From an uncultured Desulfovibrio sp. (GTDB lineage: Bacteria; Desulfobacterota; Desulfovibrionia; Desulfovibrionales; Desulfovibrionaceae): DNA of 64,000 nucleotides. Below are positions 25,486-34,927 of this stretch, piece by piece. The stretch's first letter is position 1. Every line of letters starts with the position of its first letter. The stretch lies in the NCBI RefSeq assembly GCF_910584445.1, contig NZ_CAJUBO010000003.1, forward strand, positions 62,001 through 126,000, in the 5' to 3' direction. Below the pieces are notes generated by a model. That model did no database searches. It saw nothing but the letters and a program-made list of their open reading frames with translations, and had not been told where the DNA came from. A program made the position numbers and the translations under genes.

Positions 25486-26811
25486 ATGCAGCTCCTGGAA
25501 CGCCTTTTCCATCTCCGCGAGCGCGGGACCACGCTCAGGACCGAATGCCTGGCCGGGCTGACCAGCTTCATGTCCATGTGCTATGTGCTCTTCGTCATCC
25601 CGGCCATGCTCGCCGATGCGGGCATGCCCGCGGCGGAGACGGGCACCGCCCTCGTCTGGGTCACGGTGGGCGCCACGCTCGTCATGGGGCTGTGGGCGGG
25701 CTTTCCCGTGGCCGTGGCCCCGGGCCTCGGCATCTCGGCCTTTTTCGCCTACTATGTCTGCGGGCCGGCGGGCTATACCTGGGAGACGGGTCTCGGCGCG
25801 GTCTTCATTTCCGGCGTGATCTTTCTGCTGCTCACCGTCACGCGCCTGCGCCAGATGATCATCGACGCCGTGCCCATGGACCTCAAATACGCCATCGTGG
25901 TCGGCATCGGGACCTTCATCGCCTTCATCGGCATGAAGAACTGCGGCCTGGTGGCCGCCTCACCCTCCACCTTCGTCACCTTGGGCGACCTGGGGCAGCC
26001 GGCGGCCCTGCTGGCCGTGGCTGGCGTTTTTCTCATCAGCGCCCTCATGGCCCTGCGCGTCACCGGCGCCATGGTCATCGGCATCGTGGCCGTGACCGCG
26101 GCGGGCATGCTCCTGGGGGCAACGCCCGCACCCACGGCCGAAACGCTTGCCGGAAGCTTCAGCCGCGCCGGCTCGCTCGTTCCCTCGGGGCTTTTCCTGC
26201 GCATGGACCTCACGGGCGCCCTGAGCCACGGGCTTTTCTCCATCATCTTCACCCTGACCATGGTGGACCTGTTCGACAACATGGGCGTGCTCATCGGGCT
26301 GGCGCAAAAGGCGGGCTTCATGCGGCCGGACGGACATATCCGCGGCCTGGACCGCGCCCTGATGACGGATTCGTTCGCCACCATGGCGAGCGCCCTTCTC
26401 GGCACGACCACCGCCACCAGCTACCTCGAATGCGCCGCCGGGGTCGCCGCCGGCGGCCGCACCGGACTCACGGCCGTGGTCATCGCCGGGCTTTTCCTCC
26501 TCTCGCTCTTCCTCATGCCGCTGGTGGCCCTGGTGCCCGCCTTCGCCACGGCGCCGGCGCTCATCATCGTGGGCGCGCTCATGATGCAGGAGGTGGGGCG
26601 CATCCGCTTTTCGGACTTCACCGTGGCGCTGCCCGCCTTTCTGACCATCATCAGCATGCCCCTGACCTTCAATATCGCCACGGGCTTCGGTTTCGGCTTT
26701 GTGAGTTATGTGGGCCTCAAGACCCTGACCGGGCGTCTGGGGGAAGTGCGGCCCATCATGTTCGTCATCGCGGTCTGCTTTGCCGTCAATTTCGCCCTGC
26801 GGCTCCAGTAG
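25486..26811 (+). CDS. NCS2-family purine permease (AzgA-like)
   Basis: 441 residues with about 12-14 membrane segments. The N-terminal motif 'TLRTECLAGLTSFMSMCYVLFVIPAML' and later 'VDLFDNMGVLIGLAQKAGF' and 'TTTATSYLECAAGVAAGGRTGLTAV' are those of the AzgA-like branch of NCS2 transporters (adenine/guanine/hypoxanthine with protons). The ATG at 25486 has GGAG upstream; longer readings run back into the cyclase gene. It lies 13 bases after the cyclase stop. The exact base transported is not determinable. Confidence 0.9.
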   Translation: MQLLERLFHLRERGTTLRTECLAGLTSFMSMCYVLFVIPAMLADAGMPAAETGTALVWVTVGATLVMGLWAGFPVAVAPGLGISAFFAYYVCGPAGYTWETGLGAVFISGVIFLLLTVTRLRQMIIDAVPMDLKYAIVVGIGTFIAFIGMKNCGLVAASPSTFVTLGDLGQPAALLAVAGVFLISALMALRVTGAMVIGIVAVTAAGMLLGATPAPTAETLAGSFSRAGSLVPSGLFLRMDLTGALSHGLFSIIFTLTMVDLFDNMGVLIGLAQKAGFMRPDGHIRGLDRALMTDSFATMASALLGTTTATSYLECAAGVAAGGRTGLTAVVIAGLFLLSLFLMPLVALVPAFATAPALIIVGALMMQEVGRIRFSDFTVALPAFLTIISMPLTFNIATGFGFGFVSYVGLKTLTGRLGEVRPIMFVIAVCFAVNFALRLQ

Positions 26812-26863
26812 CGCGGGCGGCGACGCGGCTTTTCCGAAATCCATCGCATCAGGAGACAGGATC

Positions 26864-28261
26864 ATGGACAAGAACGCCACAGGGAGCGGACGCGGCGGAC
26901 GCGAGATGCTCGGCAGCCGCCTCGGCTTTCTGCTGCTTTCGGCGGGCTGCGCCATCGGGCTTGGCAACGTCTGGCGCTTTCCCTTCATCACCGGCGCCTA
27001 TGGCGGCGCCATCTTCGTTCTTGTCTATGTCTTCTTTCTCTTCGCCATCCTGCCCGTCATGATCATGGAGTTCGCCGTGGGCCGCGCCTCGCGCCTGAAC
27101 ATGGGCCTGGCCCTTCGCAAGCTGGAACCGGCCGGCACCGGCTGGCACCGCTTCGGCTGGGTGGCCCTGGTGGGCAGTTACCTGCTCATGATGTTCTACA
27201 CCACGGTCACGGGCTGGATGCTCTCGTACTGCTGGTTCGAGATCTCGGGCGCCCTCTCGGGCCTTTCCCCGGAGGGCGTGGGCGCCTTCTTTTCCGGCAC
27301 GCTCGGCGACCCCGCCATCCAGGTGGCGGGCATGAGCGTCGCCGTGGGCCTGGGCTTCGCCGTCTGCGCCATGGGCGTGCGCCACGGGGTGGAGCGCGTG
27401 GTCAAGGGCATGATGCTCGGGCTTCTGCTCATCCTCGTCCTTCTGGTCATCCGCGCCCTGCTCCTGCCGGACGCGGAAAGCGGCGTGCGCTTCTACCTCA
27501 TGCCCGACTGGGAGAAGTTCCGCGAGGTGGGCTTTTTCAACGTCTGCAACGCGGCCATGGGACAGGCGTTTTTCGCGCTTTCCGTGGGCATCGGCTCCAT
27601 GACCATCTTTGGCAGCTACCAGCCGAAAGACCGCTCCCTCACCGGCGAGGCGCTGTGGATCATGGGCCTGGATACCCTGGTGGGCCTGCTGGCCGGTCTC
27701 ATCATCTTCCCGGCCTGCTTCTCCTTCGGCGTGGCGCCCGGTTCCGGCCCGGGGCTTGTCTTCGTGACGCTGCCCAACATTTTCGACCACATGGAGGGCG
27801 GCCGCCTCTGGGGCGCGCTCTTCTTCGTCTTTCTCGCTTTCGCCTCGCTTTCCACGGTCATCGCGGTCTTTGAAAACATCATTTCCTACAGCGTGGATGT
27901 CTGGGGCATGCCGCGCCGCCGCGCCACGGTGCTGCACGCCGTGGTCATGTGGCTCCTCTCCCTGCCGTGCGCGCTGGGTTTCAACCTGCTCTCCGGCATC
28001 CAGCCTCTGGGCGCGGGCAGCACCATCCTTGATTTCGAGGATTTTCTCGTCAGCAACAACGTCCTGCCCCTGGGCGGCCTGCTCTTCCTGCTCTTCTGCT
28101 GCCTGCGGCGCGGCTGGGGCTGGGACAACTTCCTCCATGAGGCGGACCTGGGCCAGGGCATGAAATTCCCCCGCTGCCTCCGCTTCTACCTGACGTGGAT
28201 ATTGCCGTGCCTCATCCTCATCCTCTTCGCGGCCGGCTATGCCGACAGATTTCTGAAGTGA
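26864..28261 (+). CDS. sodium-dependent amino-acid symporter (NSS family)
   Basis: 465 residues with about 11-12 membrane helices. The NSS hallmark of an unwound first helix is present: 'LSAGCAIGLGNVWRFPF'. So is 'GSMTIFGSYQPKD' and a sodium-site region 'FLAFASLSTVIAVFENI'. Bacterial members (LeuT/MhsT type) import hydrophobic amino acids with sodium. The size matches short 11-12 TM bacterial members. GGAGA is upstream. It sits between a purine permease and a 2-hydroxyacid dehydrogenase with short gaps, so a nutrient uptake and use operon is possible. Confidence 0.92.
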   Translation: MDKNATGSGRGGREMLGSRLGFLLLSAGCAIGLGNVWRFPFITGAYGGAIFVLVYVFFLFAILPVMIMEFAVGRASRLNMGLALRKLEPAGTGWHRFGWVALVGSYLLMMFYTTVTGWMLSYCWFEISGALSGLSPEGVGAFFSGTLGDPAIQVAGMSVAVGLGFAVCAMGVRHGVERVVKGMMLGLLLILVLLVIRALLLPDAESGVRFYLMPDWEKFREVGFFNVCNAAMGQAFFALSVGIGSMTIFGSYQPKDRSLTGEALWIMGLDTLVGLLAGLIIFPACFSFGVAPGSGPGLVFVTLPNIFDHMEGGRLWGALFFVFLAFASLSTVIAVFENIISYSVDVWGMPRRRATVLHAVVMWLLSLPCALGFNLLSGIQPLGAGSTILDFEDFLVSNNVLPLGGLLFLLFCCLRRGWGWDNFLHEADLGQGMKFPRCLRFYLTWILPCLILILFAAGYADRFLK

Positions 28262-28287
28262 CCCGGAACTCAACCAAGGAGACAATC

Positions 28288-29229
28288 ATGCGTATCGTCC
28301 TGCTGGAAAACCTCGGCTGTTCCCCCGAACTCGTGGAAGAAAACGCCGCAAGGCTGCGCGCCCTGGGGCACGAGTTCACGGCCTGCCAGCGGACAACGGA
28401 CATGGCGCGGCTCAAGGCCGAGACAGGGGATGCCGATGTCCTCATGCTCGCCAACATGCCTCTGCCCGCCGAAGTCCTGGCCCAGGCCCCGGACGTGAAG
28501 TTCATCGACGTGGCCTTCACGGGCGTGGACCATATCCCGGTCGCGGACGCGCGCTCGCGCGGCATCGCCATTTCCAATGCCTCGGGCTATGCCGACGAAT
28601 CCGTGGCCGAGCTGTGCGTGAGCTTCATGATCCAGTTGCTGCGTCACCTGCCCGAAGCGGAGCGGCGCTGCCGCGAAGGGGGCACCAAGGCGGGACTGGG
28701 CGCCAATCTGCTCCAGGGCAAGACCGTGGGCCTGGTGGGCGCCGGCGCCATCGGCAAGCGCCTGGCCGCGCTCTGCAAGGCGTTCGGCTGCACGGTGCTG
28801 GCGCACAACCGCCGCCCCGTGAGCGACCCGGCCATCGACGAGAGCGTGAGCCTGGACGAACTGCTGCGGCGCGCGGACATCGTCTCCCTCCACTGCCCGC
28901 TCACGCCCGAGACCAGGGGCATGATCGGCGCGCCCGAACTGGCGAAGATGAAGAAGAGCGCCTTCCTCATCAATACCGCGCGCGGCCCGGTGGTGGACAA
29001 TGCGGCCCTGGCCGCCGCGCTGGACGCGGGCGACATCGCGGGCGCGGCCTGCGACGTGTTCGACATGGAGCCGCCGCTTCCGGCCGACTATCCGCTCCTG
29101 CGCTGCAAGAACGCCATCGTCACGCCGCATCTCGCCTTCTACTCGCAGGAATCGCTGGAAGAACGCGCGAAGATCGCCTTCGCCAATCTCTTCGCGTGGC
29201 TGGAGGGCAGGCAGATCAACAAGATCTAG
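28288..29229 (+). CDS. D-2-hydroxyacid dehydrogenase (NAD-dependent)
   Basis: 313 residues. The NAD-binding loop is 'GKTVGLVGAGAIGKRLAALCKAFG' (GxGxxG), followed by 'ADIVSLHCPLTPETRGMIG'. The catalytic Arg is in 'FLINTARGPVVDN', the Glu in the following helix, and the catalytic His in 'VTPHLAFYS'. The family reduces 2-oxoacids to D-2-hydroxyacids (lactate, glycerate, phosphoglycerate and others). Substrate cannot be assigned. No ACT or other regulatory domain, so a serA role is unlikely. AAGGAG precedes the ATG; it is 26 bases after the NSS symporter stop. Confidence 0.9.
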   Translation: MRIVLLENLGCSPELVEENAARLRALGHEFTACQRTTDMARLKAETGDADVLMLANMPLPAEVLAQAPDVKFIDVAFTGVDHIPVADARSRGIAISNASGYADESVAELCVSFMIQLLRHLPEAERRCREGGTKAGLGANLLQGKTVGLVGAGAIGKRLAALCKAFGCTVLAHNRRPVSDPAIDESVSLDELLRRADIVSLHCPLTPETRGMIGAPELAKMKKSAFLINTARGPVVDNAALAAALDAGDIAGAACDVFDMEPPLPADYPLLRCKNAIVTPHLAFYSQESLEERAKIAFANLFAWLEGRQINKI

Positions 29230-29336
29230 CAGCCACGTCCGCACGGAGACACCGATTTCCAGATCCCGCGCAGGGCCGGGTCCCCTTCCCGGCCCTGTCG
29301 CTGAACATCGTCCCCCATCATATGGAGAGAACCTCC

Positions 29337-30251
29337 ATGCGCCGCATGCTCGCGCTCCTGCTCCTCATGCTTGGCCTGTGGCCGGCCGCGCCCGCCCGGA
29401 GCGCCGCCGACCTGCGACAGGAGCTGGAGACCTTCGTCGCCGGCAAGCCCGCCGACATCGGCATTGCCGTCATCATCAACAGCGACCGGACGGTCACGGT
29501 CAACAACGACCGGCGCTACCCGCTCATGAGCGTGTTCAAGTTCCACCAGGCCCTGGCGGTGGCGGACCGCCTGCGGGAGCTGCGCCTTCCGCTGGACACC
29601 CGGCTGTGGATCACCGCGCGCGACCTTGCGCCGGATACCTGGAGTCCCCTGCGCGACGCCCGGCCCGGCGGAAACTTCAGCATCTCCATCGCCGACCTTT
29701 TGCGGTACACGTTGCAGCAGTCGGACAACAACGCCTGCGACATCCTCTTCGAGCGCATCCGCTCCGTGGAGGACACCGAATCCTACATCCACAGCCTGGG
29801 CAGCCGCGACTGCGCCATCCGCGCCACAGAGGCCGAGATGCATGCCGACCTCGCCAACTGCCGGAAGAACTGGACGACGCCCCTGGCCGCCGCGCGCCTG
29901 CTGGAGAGCTTCCTGACGCGGGACATTCTGCCGCCCGCGTCCCACGCGTTCCTCACGGCCACAATGACCGGCTGCGCCACAGGCAAGGACAGGCTGGCCC
30001 GCCCCCTGGCGGGCACAGGCGCCATCTTCGGCCACAAGACCGGCACCGGCGACAGGGAGGCCGACGGCCGCCTCATCGCCTGCAACGACATGGGATTCGT
30101 CCTGCTGCCGGACGGCCGGCGCTATGTCATCGCCGTGTTCATCAGCGATTCGCGGGCCACGGACGCGGCGACCGCGCGCATGCTGGCCGACATTTCCGCC
30201 CTTGTGTACCGCCATGTGACGGCCGCCGCCGGGGCGCCCGGGGGGCGCTGA
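29337..30251 (+). CDS. class A beta-lactamase, subclass A2 (PER/CfxA-like)
   Basis: 304 residues with an N-terminal signal peptide (MRRMLALLLLMLGLWPAAPARSA, cleaved near residue 23). All catalytic motifs are present: S65-V-F-K68, S129-D-N131, the Glu of the omega loop in EMHAD (E167) and K234-T-G236. The 'MSVFKFHQAL' and 'EMHAD...NWTTP' forms are those of subclass A2 enzymes such as PER and CfxA. It should hydrolyse beta-lactams in the periplasm; spectrum cannot be predicted. The ATG at 29337 is favoured by GGAGAG upstream; an in-frame ATG five codons earlier is the alternative. No mobile element is nearby, so it looks chromosomal and resident. A beta-lactamase DES-1 is known from Desulfovibrio desulfuricans; relation to it is untested. 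Confidence 0.92.
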   Translation: MRRMLALLLLMLGLWPAAPARSAADLRQELETFVAGKPADIGIAVIINSDRTVTVNNDRRYPLMSVFKFHQALAVADRLRELRLPLDTRLWITARDLAPDTWSPLRDARPGGNFSISIADLLRYTLQQSDNNACDILFERIRSVEDTESYIHSLGSRDCAIRATEAEMHADLANCRKNWTTPLAAARLLESFLTRDILPPASHAFLTATMTGCATGKDRLARPLAGTGAIFGHKTGTGDREADGRLIACNDMGFVLLPDGRRYVIAVFISDSRATDAATARMLADISALVYRHVTAAAGAPGGR

Positions 30252-30487
30252 TGCCGGCGCGACATATTCCATAAAAATTTCACAAATCATTTTTCCCTTA
30301 TTTTTCAATAGATTATAAAAAAATCCTCCCCGGCGTACCTCATAAAGCCCTGAAAGCCTACTGACAAAACCCTTGCCTCTTGCTATGCTTGGGAAGAAAT
30401 GCGCTTTCATGCAGTATTCGCCATTCCGGAATGGTTGTCTGCGCGTCATGGGCATGTGCAAAACGCAGTGATGGAGGTATTGGGAAG

Positions 30488-31753
30488 ATGGGTACAGGCA
30501 GGCGTCTCTATGATTTCCTTCTTGCAAGCAGCGAAGCATATGCAAGATGGGATTTTGAAGTTTCCACATCCATATTGAAAAATCGTAAAAAGCTTCTGAT
30601 CATTCTCGGACTGGCGACACCTATTTTTCTATGTTGTCTTGCTGAAGCGTATACCCAGCATGAAATACTTGGCGGTCACGCGGCCTATGCGCCTGCTTTC
30701 TATACCGTTCCCATCTTTCTGGCGGCCATCGGCGTCGGCGTCGCCGCGGGGCTGATCACCGGTTGTATCGGCGCGGGCGGCGGCTTCATCATCACGCCCG
30801 CGCTCATGGCCGTGGGCGTCAAGGGCATCCTGGCCGTCGGCACGGATCTCTTCCATATTTTCGCCAAGGCCATCATGGGCACCACCATCCACAAGAAGCT
30901 CGGCAACGTTTCCGTGCGCCTGGCGACGTTCTTCCTGGTCGGTTCCATTGTGGGCACCTTTATCGGCGGCGCCATCAACAAGGGCCTGTACGACGCCAAT
31001 CCGCTGCTTTCCGAGCTGTTCATCAGCTCGGTCTATGCGCTGCTGCTCGGCTTTCTCGGCTTTTATGCGCTTGCGGACTTTCTGCGCTCCGTCCGCCCCG
31101 AGGTCCGGCAGAACACCGCCGCGGAGGAGAACAAGAACGACCTGAGCGGCCTCGCCCGGCGCGTCCAGAACATCGCGCTGCCGCCCATGATCCCCTTCGA
31201 CAGGCGCGTCATTCCGGGGGGACGGCGTATCTCCGCATGGATCGTCGCCAGCGGCGGCGTCCTGGTCGGCTTTCTCGCGGCCATCATGGGCGTGGGCGGC
31301 GGCTTCGTCACCTTCCCCATGTTCGTCTATGTGTTCGGCGTCTCGTCCATGACCACCGTGGGCACGGACATCTTCCAGATCATCTTCACGGCGGGTTTCG
31401 CGGCCATCGGCCAGTACGCGGTGTATGGCTACGTCTTCTACACCCTCGCCATCGGCATGCTGCTCGGCTCCCTGCTGGGCATCCAGATTGGCGCCCTGAC
31501 GACCACGGTGGTCAAGGGAAACCACATCCGCGGTTTTTACGCGGTCTCCATCATCGCGGGCTTCATCAACAGGGCCGCCACCCTGCCCAAGAAGCTGGTG
31601 GAGCTTGAAGCCCTGAACCTGTCGGACTGGCTCGTGAACGGCATCGAGACCGTGGGCAATATCGTGTTCTGGGGCGTGGTGGCGTTTTTCGGCCTCTGGG
31701 TCTGCAGCAAGTTCTTCCTGAACATGGGCAAACTGCGGAGGCACGCATGCTAG
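30488..31753 (+). CDS. TauE/SafE (TSUP) family anion exporter, copy 1
   Basis: 421 residues with an N-terminal cytoplasmic stretch, then about eight to nine membrane segments. Two related halves carry the TSUP motifs 'GCIGAGGGFIITPALMAVGV...AVGTDLFHIF' and 'AIMGVGGGFVTFPMFVYVFGVSSMTTVGTDIFQIIF'. The family exports sulfite, sulfoacetate or other small sulfur-containing or organic anions. It is larger than minimal TSUP proteins because of the N-terminal extension and a central loop of about 60 residues. GGAGG lies upstream at 30473-30477. It overlaps the next gene by seven bases. An AT-rich region (30270-30330) upstream probably holds the promoter. Confidence 0.88.
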   Translation: MGTGRRLYDFLLASSEAYARWDFEVSTSILKNRKKLLIILGLATPIFLCCLAEAYTQHEILGGHAAYAPAFYTVPIFLAAIGVGVAAGLITGCIGAGGGFIITPALMAVGVKGILAVGTDLFHIFAKAIMGTTIHKKLGNVSVRLATFFLVGSIVGTFIGGAINKGLYDANPLLSELFISSVYALLLGFLGFYALADFLRSVRPEVRQNTAAEENKNDLSGLARRVQNIALPPMIPFDRRVIPGGRRISAWIVASGGVLVGFLAAIMGVGGGFVTFPMFVYVFGVSSMTTVGTDIFQIIFTAGFAAIGQYAVYGYVFYTLAIGMLLGSLLGIQIGALTTTVVKGNHIRGFYAVSIIAGFINRAATLPKKLVELEALNLSDWLVNGIETVGNIVFWGVVAFFGLWVCSKFFLNMGKLRRHAC

Positions 31754-32508
31754 GCATCATCAGGGACAAATCGCACTTTCTCAAAGGGTCCTGCCTGATC
31801 GGCACGTTTTTCGTCCTCTTCTACTTCATGCTCTCGCCGCTGTTCCCGGGCGAGGATGGCAGACACCTCACCGGACTGGAGTACGCGGACGAGATCTTCA
31901 ATGAACTTTCCAAGGGTTCCTCCTATTTCATCCCCTCCGTGCGCGAAGAGATCGGGCCGCTGGCGGGCAAGGAGGCCCAGCTCAAGGTGTCGCTGCAAAA
32001 GCCCGACCTGGCGCCGCTGGCGAAACGCCTGCTGGAGCATGCCGGAGTCACCCGCGCGGAAAGCCAGGGCGCGACCATCACCTTCCAGGGCGATCTTGGC
32101 GCCATCCTGCTCCAGGCCACGGAGGACGCGGACCTGCTCTACCACAACAACGGGCAGGCCGTGAGCGACAAATATGCGGGCGCCGCCCCGCTCCAGGTGG
32201 CCTCGGCCTGGTGGTATCTGCTTGAGCCGTGCGTCCAGGAACTGCAAAAACAGCGGCGTGTGGCGGACGCGAAGATCGTTGACCGGGTCGTGACCCGCGC
32301 CATCGAACCGGGAAACAACTTCTACGGCATCCTGCCCGCCAGGATGTCCGAGCATGTGGCGCTCGTCTGCGCGCTGCTCGGCTTTTATGTGCTCTATACG
32401 CTCTGGTACGGCTTCGGCATCTATGAGCTTTTTGAAGGCGTGGGCCTGATCACGGCCTCCCAGCACGGGAAGGAGGACCCCAAGGCGGAAGCGGAGAGCG
32501 CGAAATAG
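31747..32508 (+). CDS. membrane protein of unknown function coupled to TSUP exporter
   Basis: 253 residues. Hydrophobic helices at about 13-32 (SCLIGTFFVLFYFMLSPLF) and 205-228 (VALVCALLGFYVLYTLWYGFGIY) enclose a 170-residue soluble, probably extracytoplasmic, domain. I do not recognise the domain. It overlaps the exporter gene by seven bases, so the two are translationally coupled and probably form a complex, the soluble domain perhaps serving as a periplasmic accessory. A perfect palindromic terminator follows. Confidence 0.7.
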   Translation: MLGIIRDKSHFLKGSCLIGTFFVLFYFMLSPLFPGEDGRHLTGLEYADEIFNELSKGSSYFIPSVREEIGPLAGKEAQLKVSLQKPDLAPLAKRLLEHAGVTRAESQGATITFQGDLGAILLQATEDADLLYHNNGQAVSDKYAGAAPLQVASAWWYLLEPCVQELQKQRRVADAKIVDRVVTRAIEPGNNFYGILPARMSEHVALVCALLGFYVLYTLWYGFGIYELFEGVGLITASQHGKEDPKAEAESAK

Positions 32509-32541
32509 CGCGCGCAGCCCGCCGCACAGGGAAGATCCCAG

Positions 32542-32577
32542 CACGAAAAAGGCCGCCCGCGGGCGGCCTTTTTCGTG
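32542..32577. terminator. perfect bidirectional terminator
   Basis: The 18-bp arms CACGAAAAAGGCCGCCCG form a perfect palindrome; the AAAAA/TTTTT tracts make it a terminator on both strands. It separates the TSUP operon from the convergent adi operon. Confidence 0.93.
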
Positions 32578-32623
32578 TCGGCCATGCCCTGCGCCGGAGC
32601 GCACGGCACGGCGTTTCTCTCCA

Positions 32624-34927
32624 TTATTGCTTGATGACGCTGACGATATAGTTGCCGTCCACCACTTCCACGCCATGGTTGTCGTGCCCGAAACCGGGGA
32701 ACTTGCGGTCAAAGGCTTCCAGCGCCTTGAGATAGCCGAGCACCGGGCCATCGGCGGGTCCCGCGTTCTCGCCGGGCATGAGCAGCGGGATGCCCGGAGG
32801 ATAGGGCACGACGCCGGTCGCCAGGACACGGTTGGCGCAGCCCTCCAGGCCGACGCGCTCGATCTCGCCGCGCACGAGCAGCTCGTACGCCCTGGAAGGC
32901 GTCATGACCGCTTCCGGCAGGAGGGAGAAGGCTTCGGAGAGGAATTGCGTGGTCCGCAGTTCCTTCATGGCCGCAAACATTTCCGTGCACAGGTCCTTGA
33001 GTCCCATGCCGGCGTAGCGCGCGCCATTGGCTTCGACCACGGCGGGCAGCACCTCTTCCAGCGGGGCGTTGGCGTCATAGTCTTCCTTGAAGCGCAGCAG
33101 GGAATTGATGAGCGTGCCCCACTTGCCCTTGGTGATGCCGATGGAGAAGAGGAAGAGGATGGTGAAGTCCTGCGTCTTTTCCACCACGATGCCGTCCGCA
33201 TCCAGATAGGCCGTCAGCACGGAGGCGGGAATGCCCCAGGACTCCAGCTCGCCCTTGCGGTCCATGCCGGGGGTGGTGACCGTCACCTTGATGGGGTCGA
33301 GCATGCAGTAGTTGGCCTCAAGCTCGCCGAACCCGTGCCAGGACTCGCCGGGCCGCAACACCCAGCAGCGCGGGTCGGTTGCCAGATAGTCCTCGTCCGC
33401 CTGCCAGAACGGCACCGTCGTGCCGTCGGGCAGGGTGGCGGTATCCGGCTGCCAGGCATTGACGAACCACTCGCCCTTTTCGCCCATTTCCGCATGGATG
33501 CGCCCGAGCAGGCGCCGGAAGGCCACGGCTTCGTGGATGGACTCGTCGGTGAGGATCTTGCCGCCCGGCCCGGCCATCATGCCCGCGCTCACGTCGTTGG
33601 AGGCGATGATGGCGTAGTTGGGCGAGGTGGAGGCGTGCATCATGTAGCTCTCATTGAACCGGTGCGCGCTGATGGGCCTGCGCCCCTCGCGCACATGGAT
33701 CATGGACGCCTGCGACAGCGCGGCCAGCAGCTTGTGCGTGGACTGGGTGGCAAAGACCGTGGGTTTGTCCGGCCCGTGCTCCTTGGGGTCGCCATGCATG
33801 GCGAAGCGCTTTTCATAGATGGGATTGAAGCGGGCATAGCCGTACCAGGCCTCATCGAAATGGAGGCGGTCCACGCTCTGGCCCAGCAGTTCCTCCACGC
33901 GCTCCACGTTGTAGCACAGCCCGTCATAGGTGGAGTTGGTCACCGTGGCATGCACCGGGGACGGGTCCGTGGCCTCTTTGGCAAGCGGATTCTCCCGCAC
34001 CGAACGGGCAATGGCTTCCTTGGTCATCCGTTCCGGCGGGATGGGACCGATGATGCCGTAATAGTTGCGCGTGGTGAGCATGTAGGTGGGGATGGCCCCG
34101 GACATGGTGATGGCGTGCTCGATGGACTTGTGGGCGTTGCGGTCGCACAGGGCGATCTGGCCGCGCGCCACCGAGGCCATCATGATCACCCGGTTGGACA
34201 TGGACGAGCCGTTGGTCACGCAAAAGGTGTAGTCCGAACCGAAGACCTTGGCCGCGAACTTCTCCCCCTCCCCGATGGGTCCGGAATGGTCCAGCAGGGA
34301 GCCAAGCTCGCCCACGGAAATGGAAAGGTCGGAGCGGAACAGGTTTTCGCCGAAAAAGTCGAAATACGCCCGGCCCACCGTTGACTTGAGAAAGGCCGTG
34401 CCGCCGGTGTGCCCCGGCGTGTGCCACGAATACTCGTGCGTCATGGAGAATTTCGCCAGCGCCTCGAACATGGGCGGCAGGAGATGGCCGCGGTAGCGCC
34501 GCAGGGCCGCCAGCACGCGCCCGGCGATGAAATCCGCCGTGTCTTCAAACAGCCAGATGAAGTCGTCCGTGTCCGCCAGGATGTCCAGCGGTATCTGGGC
34601 CGCGCTTTCCCGGTTGGTGAAGAGAAAGAGCGGCATGTTCGCGTTGCGGGCGCGCAGGCCCTTGACCACCTCCATGGCCGGATGGTGGTTGACGGCGTCC
34701 TCCATGTCCCAGTCCAGCAGGAGCGCCTGGATCTGCGGGTCGGAAGCCAGGATGAGGCTGCCGTCGCGGGCGGTGTCCGCCGTGACCACTGCCACGTCCT
34801 TCTCTTCGAGCTGGTCGCGGAGCTTGCGCACGAGGCGCCCCGCCACGCAGTCCTTGTTGCATTCGCCGTGGACGAGCAGGACCTTCATGCCCAGTTGGGC
34901 CGGATTCTGATCAGTGGAGAGGATCAT
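32624..34927 (-). CDS. adiA: biodegradative arginine decarboxylase (AdiA-like)
   Basis: 767 residues. An N-terminal receiver-like wing domain (about 10-140) is followed by the PLP-dependent core and C-terminal domain of the Orn/Lys/Arg decarboxylase family. The PLP Lys is K399 in STHKLLAALSQ. Sequence resemblance to E. coli AdiA is strong and continuous ('DRLHFDEAWYGYARFNPIY', 'YPPGIPLLMPGEN'), which favours arginine over lysine or ornithine. It converts arginine and a proton to agmatine and CO2 in acid stress. The start at 34927 has AAGGAG and overlaps the adiC stop (ATGA). Transcribed after adiC. Confidence 0.92.
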   Translation of the reverse strand: MILSTDQNPAQLGMKVLLVHGECNKDCVAGRLVRKLRDQLEEKDVAVVTADTARDGSLILASDPQIQALLLDWDMEDAVNHHPAMEVVKGLRARNANMPLFLFTNRESAAQIPLDILADTDDFIWLFEDTADFIAGRVLAALRRYRGHLLPPMFEALAKFSMTHEYSWHTPGHTGGTAFLKSTVGRAYFDFFGENLFRSDLSISVGELGSLLDHSGPIGEGEKFAAKVFGSDYTFCVTNGSSMSNRVIMMASVARGQIALCDRNAHKSIEHAITMSGAIPTYMLTTRNYYGIIGPIPPERMTKEAIARSVRENPLAKEATDPSPVHATVTNSTYDGLCYNVERVEELLGQSVDRLHFDEAWYGYARFNPIYEKRFAMHGDPKEHGPDKPTVFATQSTHKLLAALSQASMIHVREGRRPISAHRFNESYMMHASTSPNYAIIASNDVSAGMMAGPGGKILTDESIHEAVAFRRLLGRIHAEMGEKGEWFVNAWQPDTATLPDGTTVPFWQADEDYLATDPRCWVLRPGESWHGFGELEANYCMLDPIKVTVTTPGMDRKGELESWGIPASVLTAYLDADGIVVEKTQDFTILFLFSIGITKGKWGTLINSLLRFKEDYDANAPLEEVLPAVVEANGARYAGMGLKDLCTEMFAAMKELRTTQFLSEAFSLLPEAVMTPSRAYELLVRGEIERVGLEGCANRVLATGVVPYPPGIPLLMPGENAGPADGPVLGYLKALEAFDRKFPGFGHDNHGVEVVDGNYIVSVIKQ

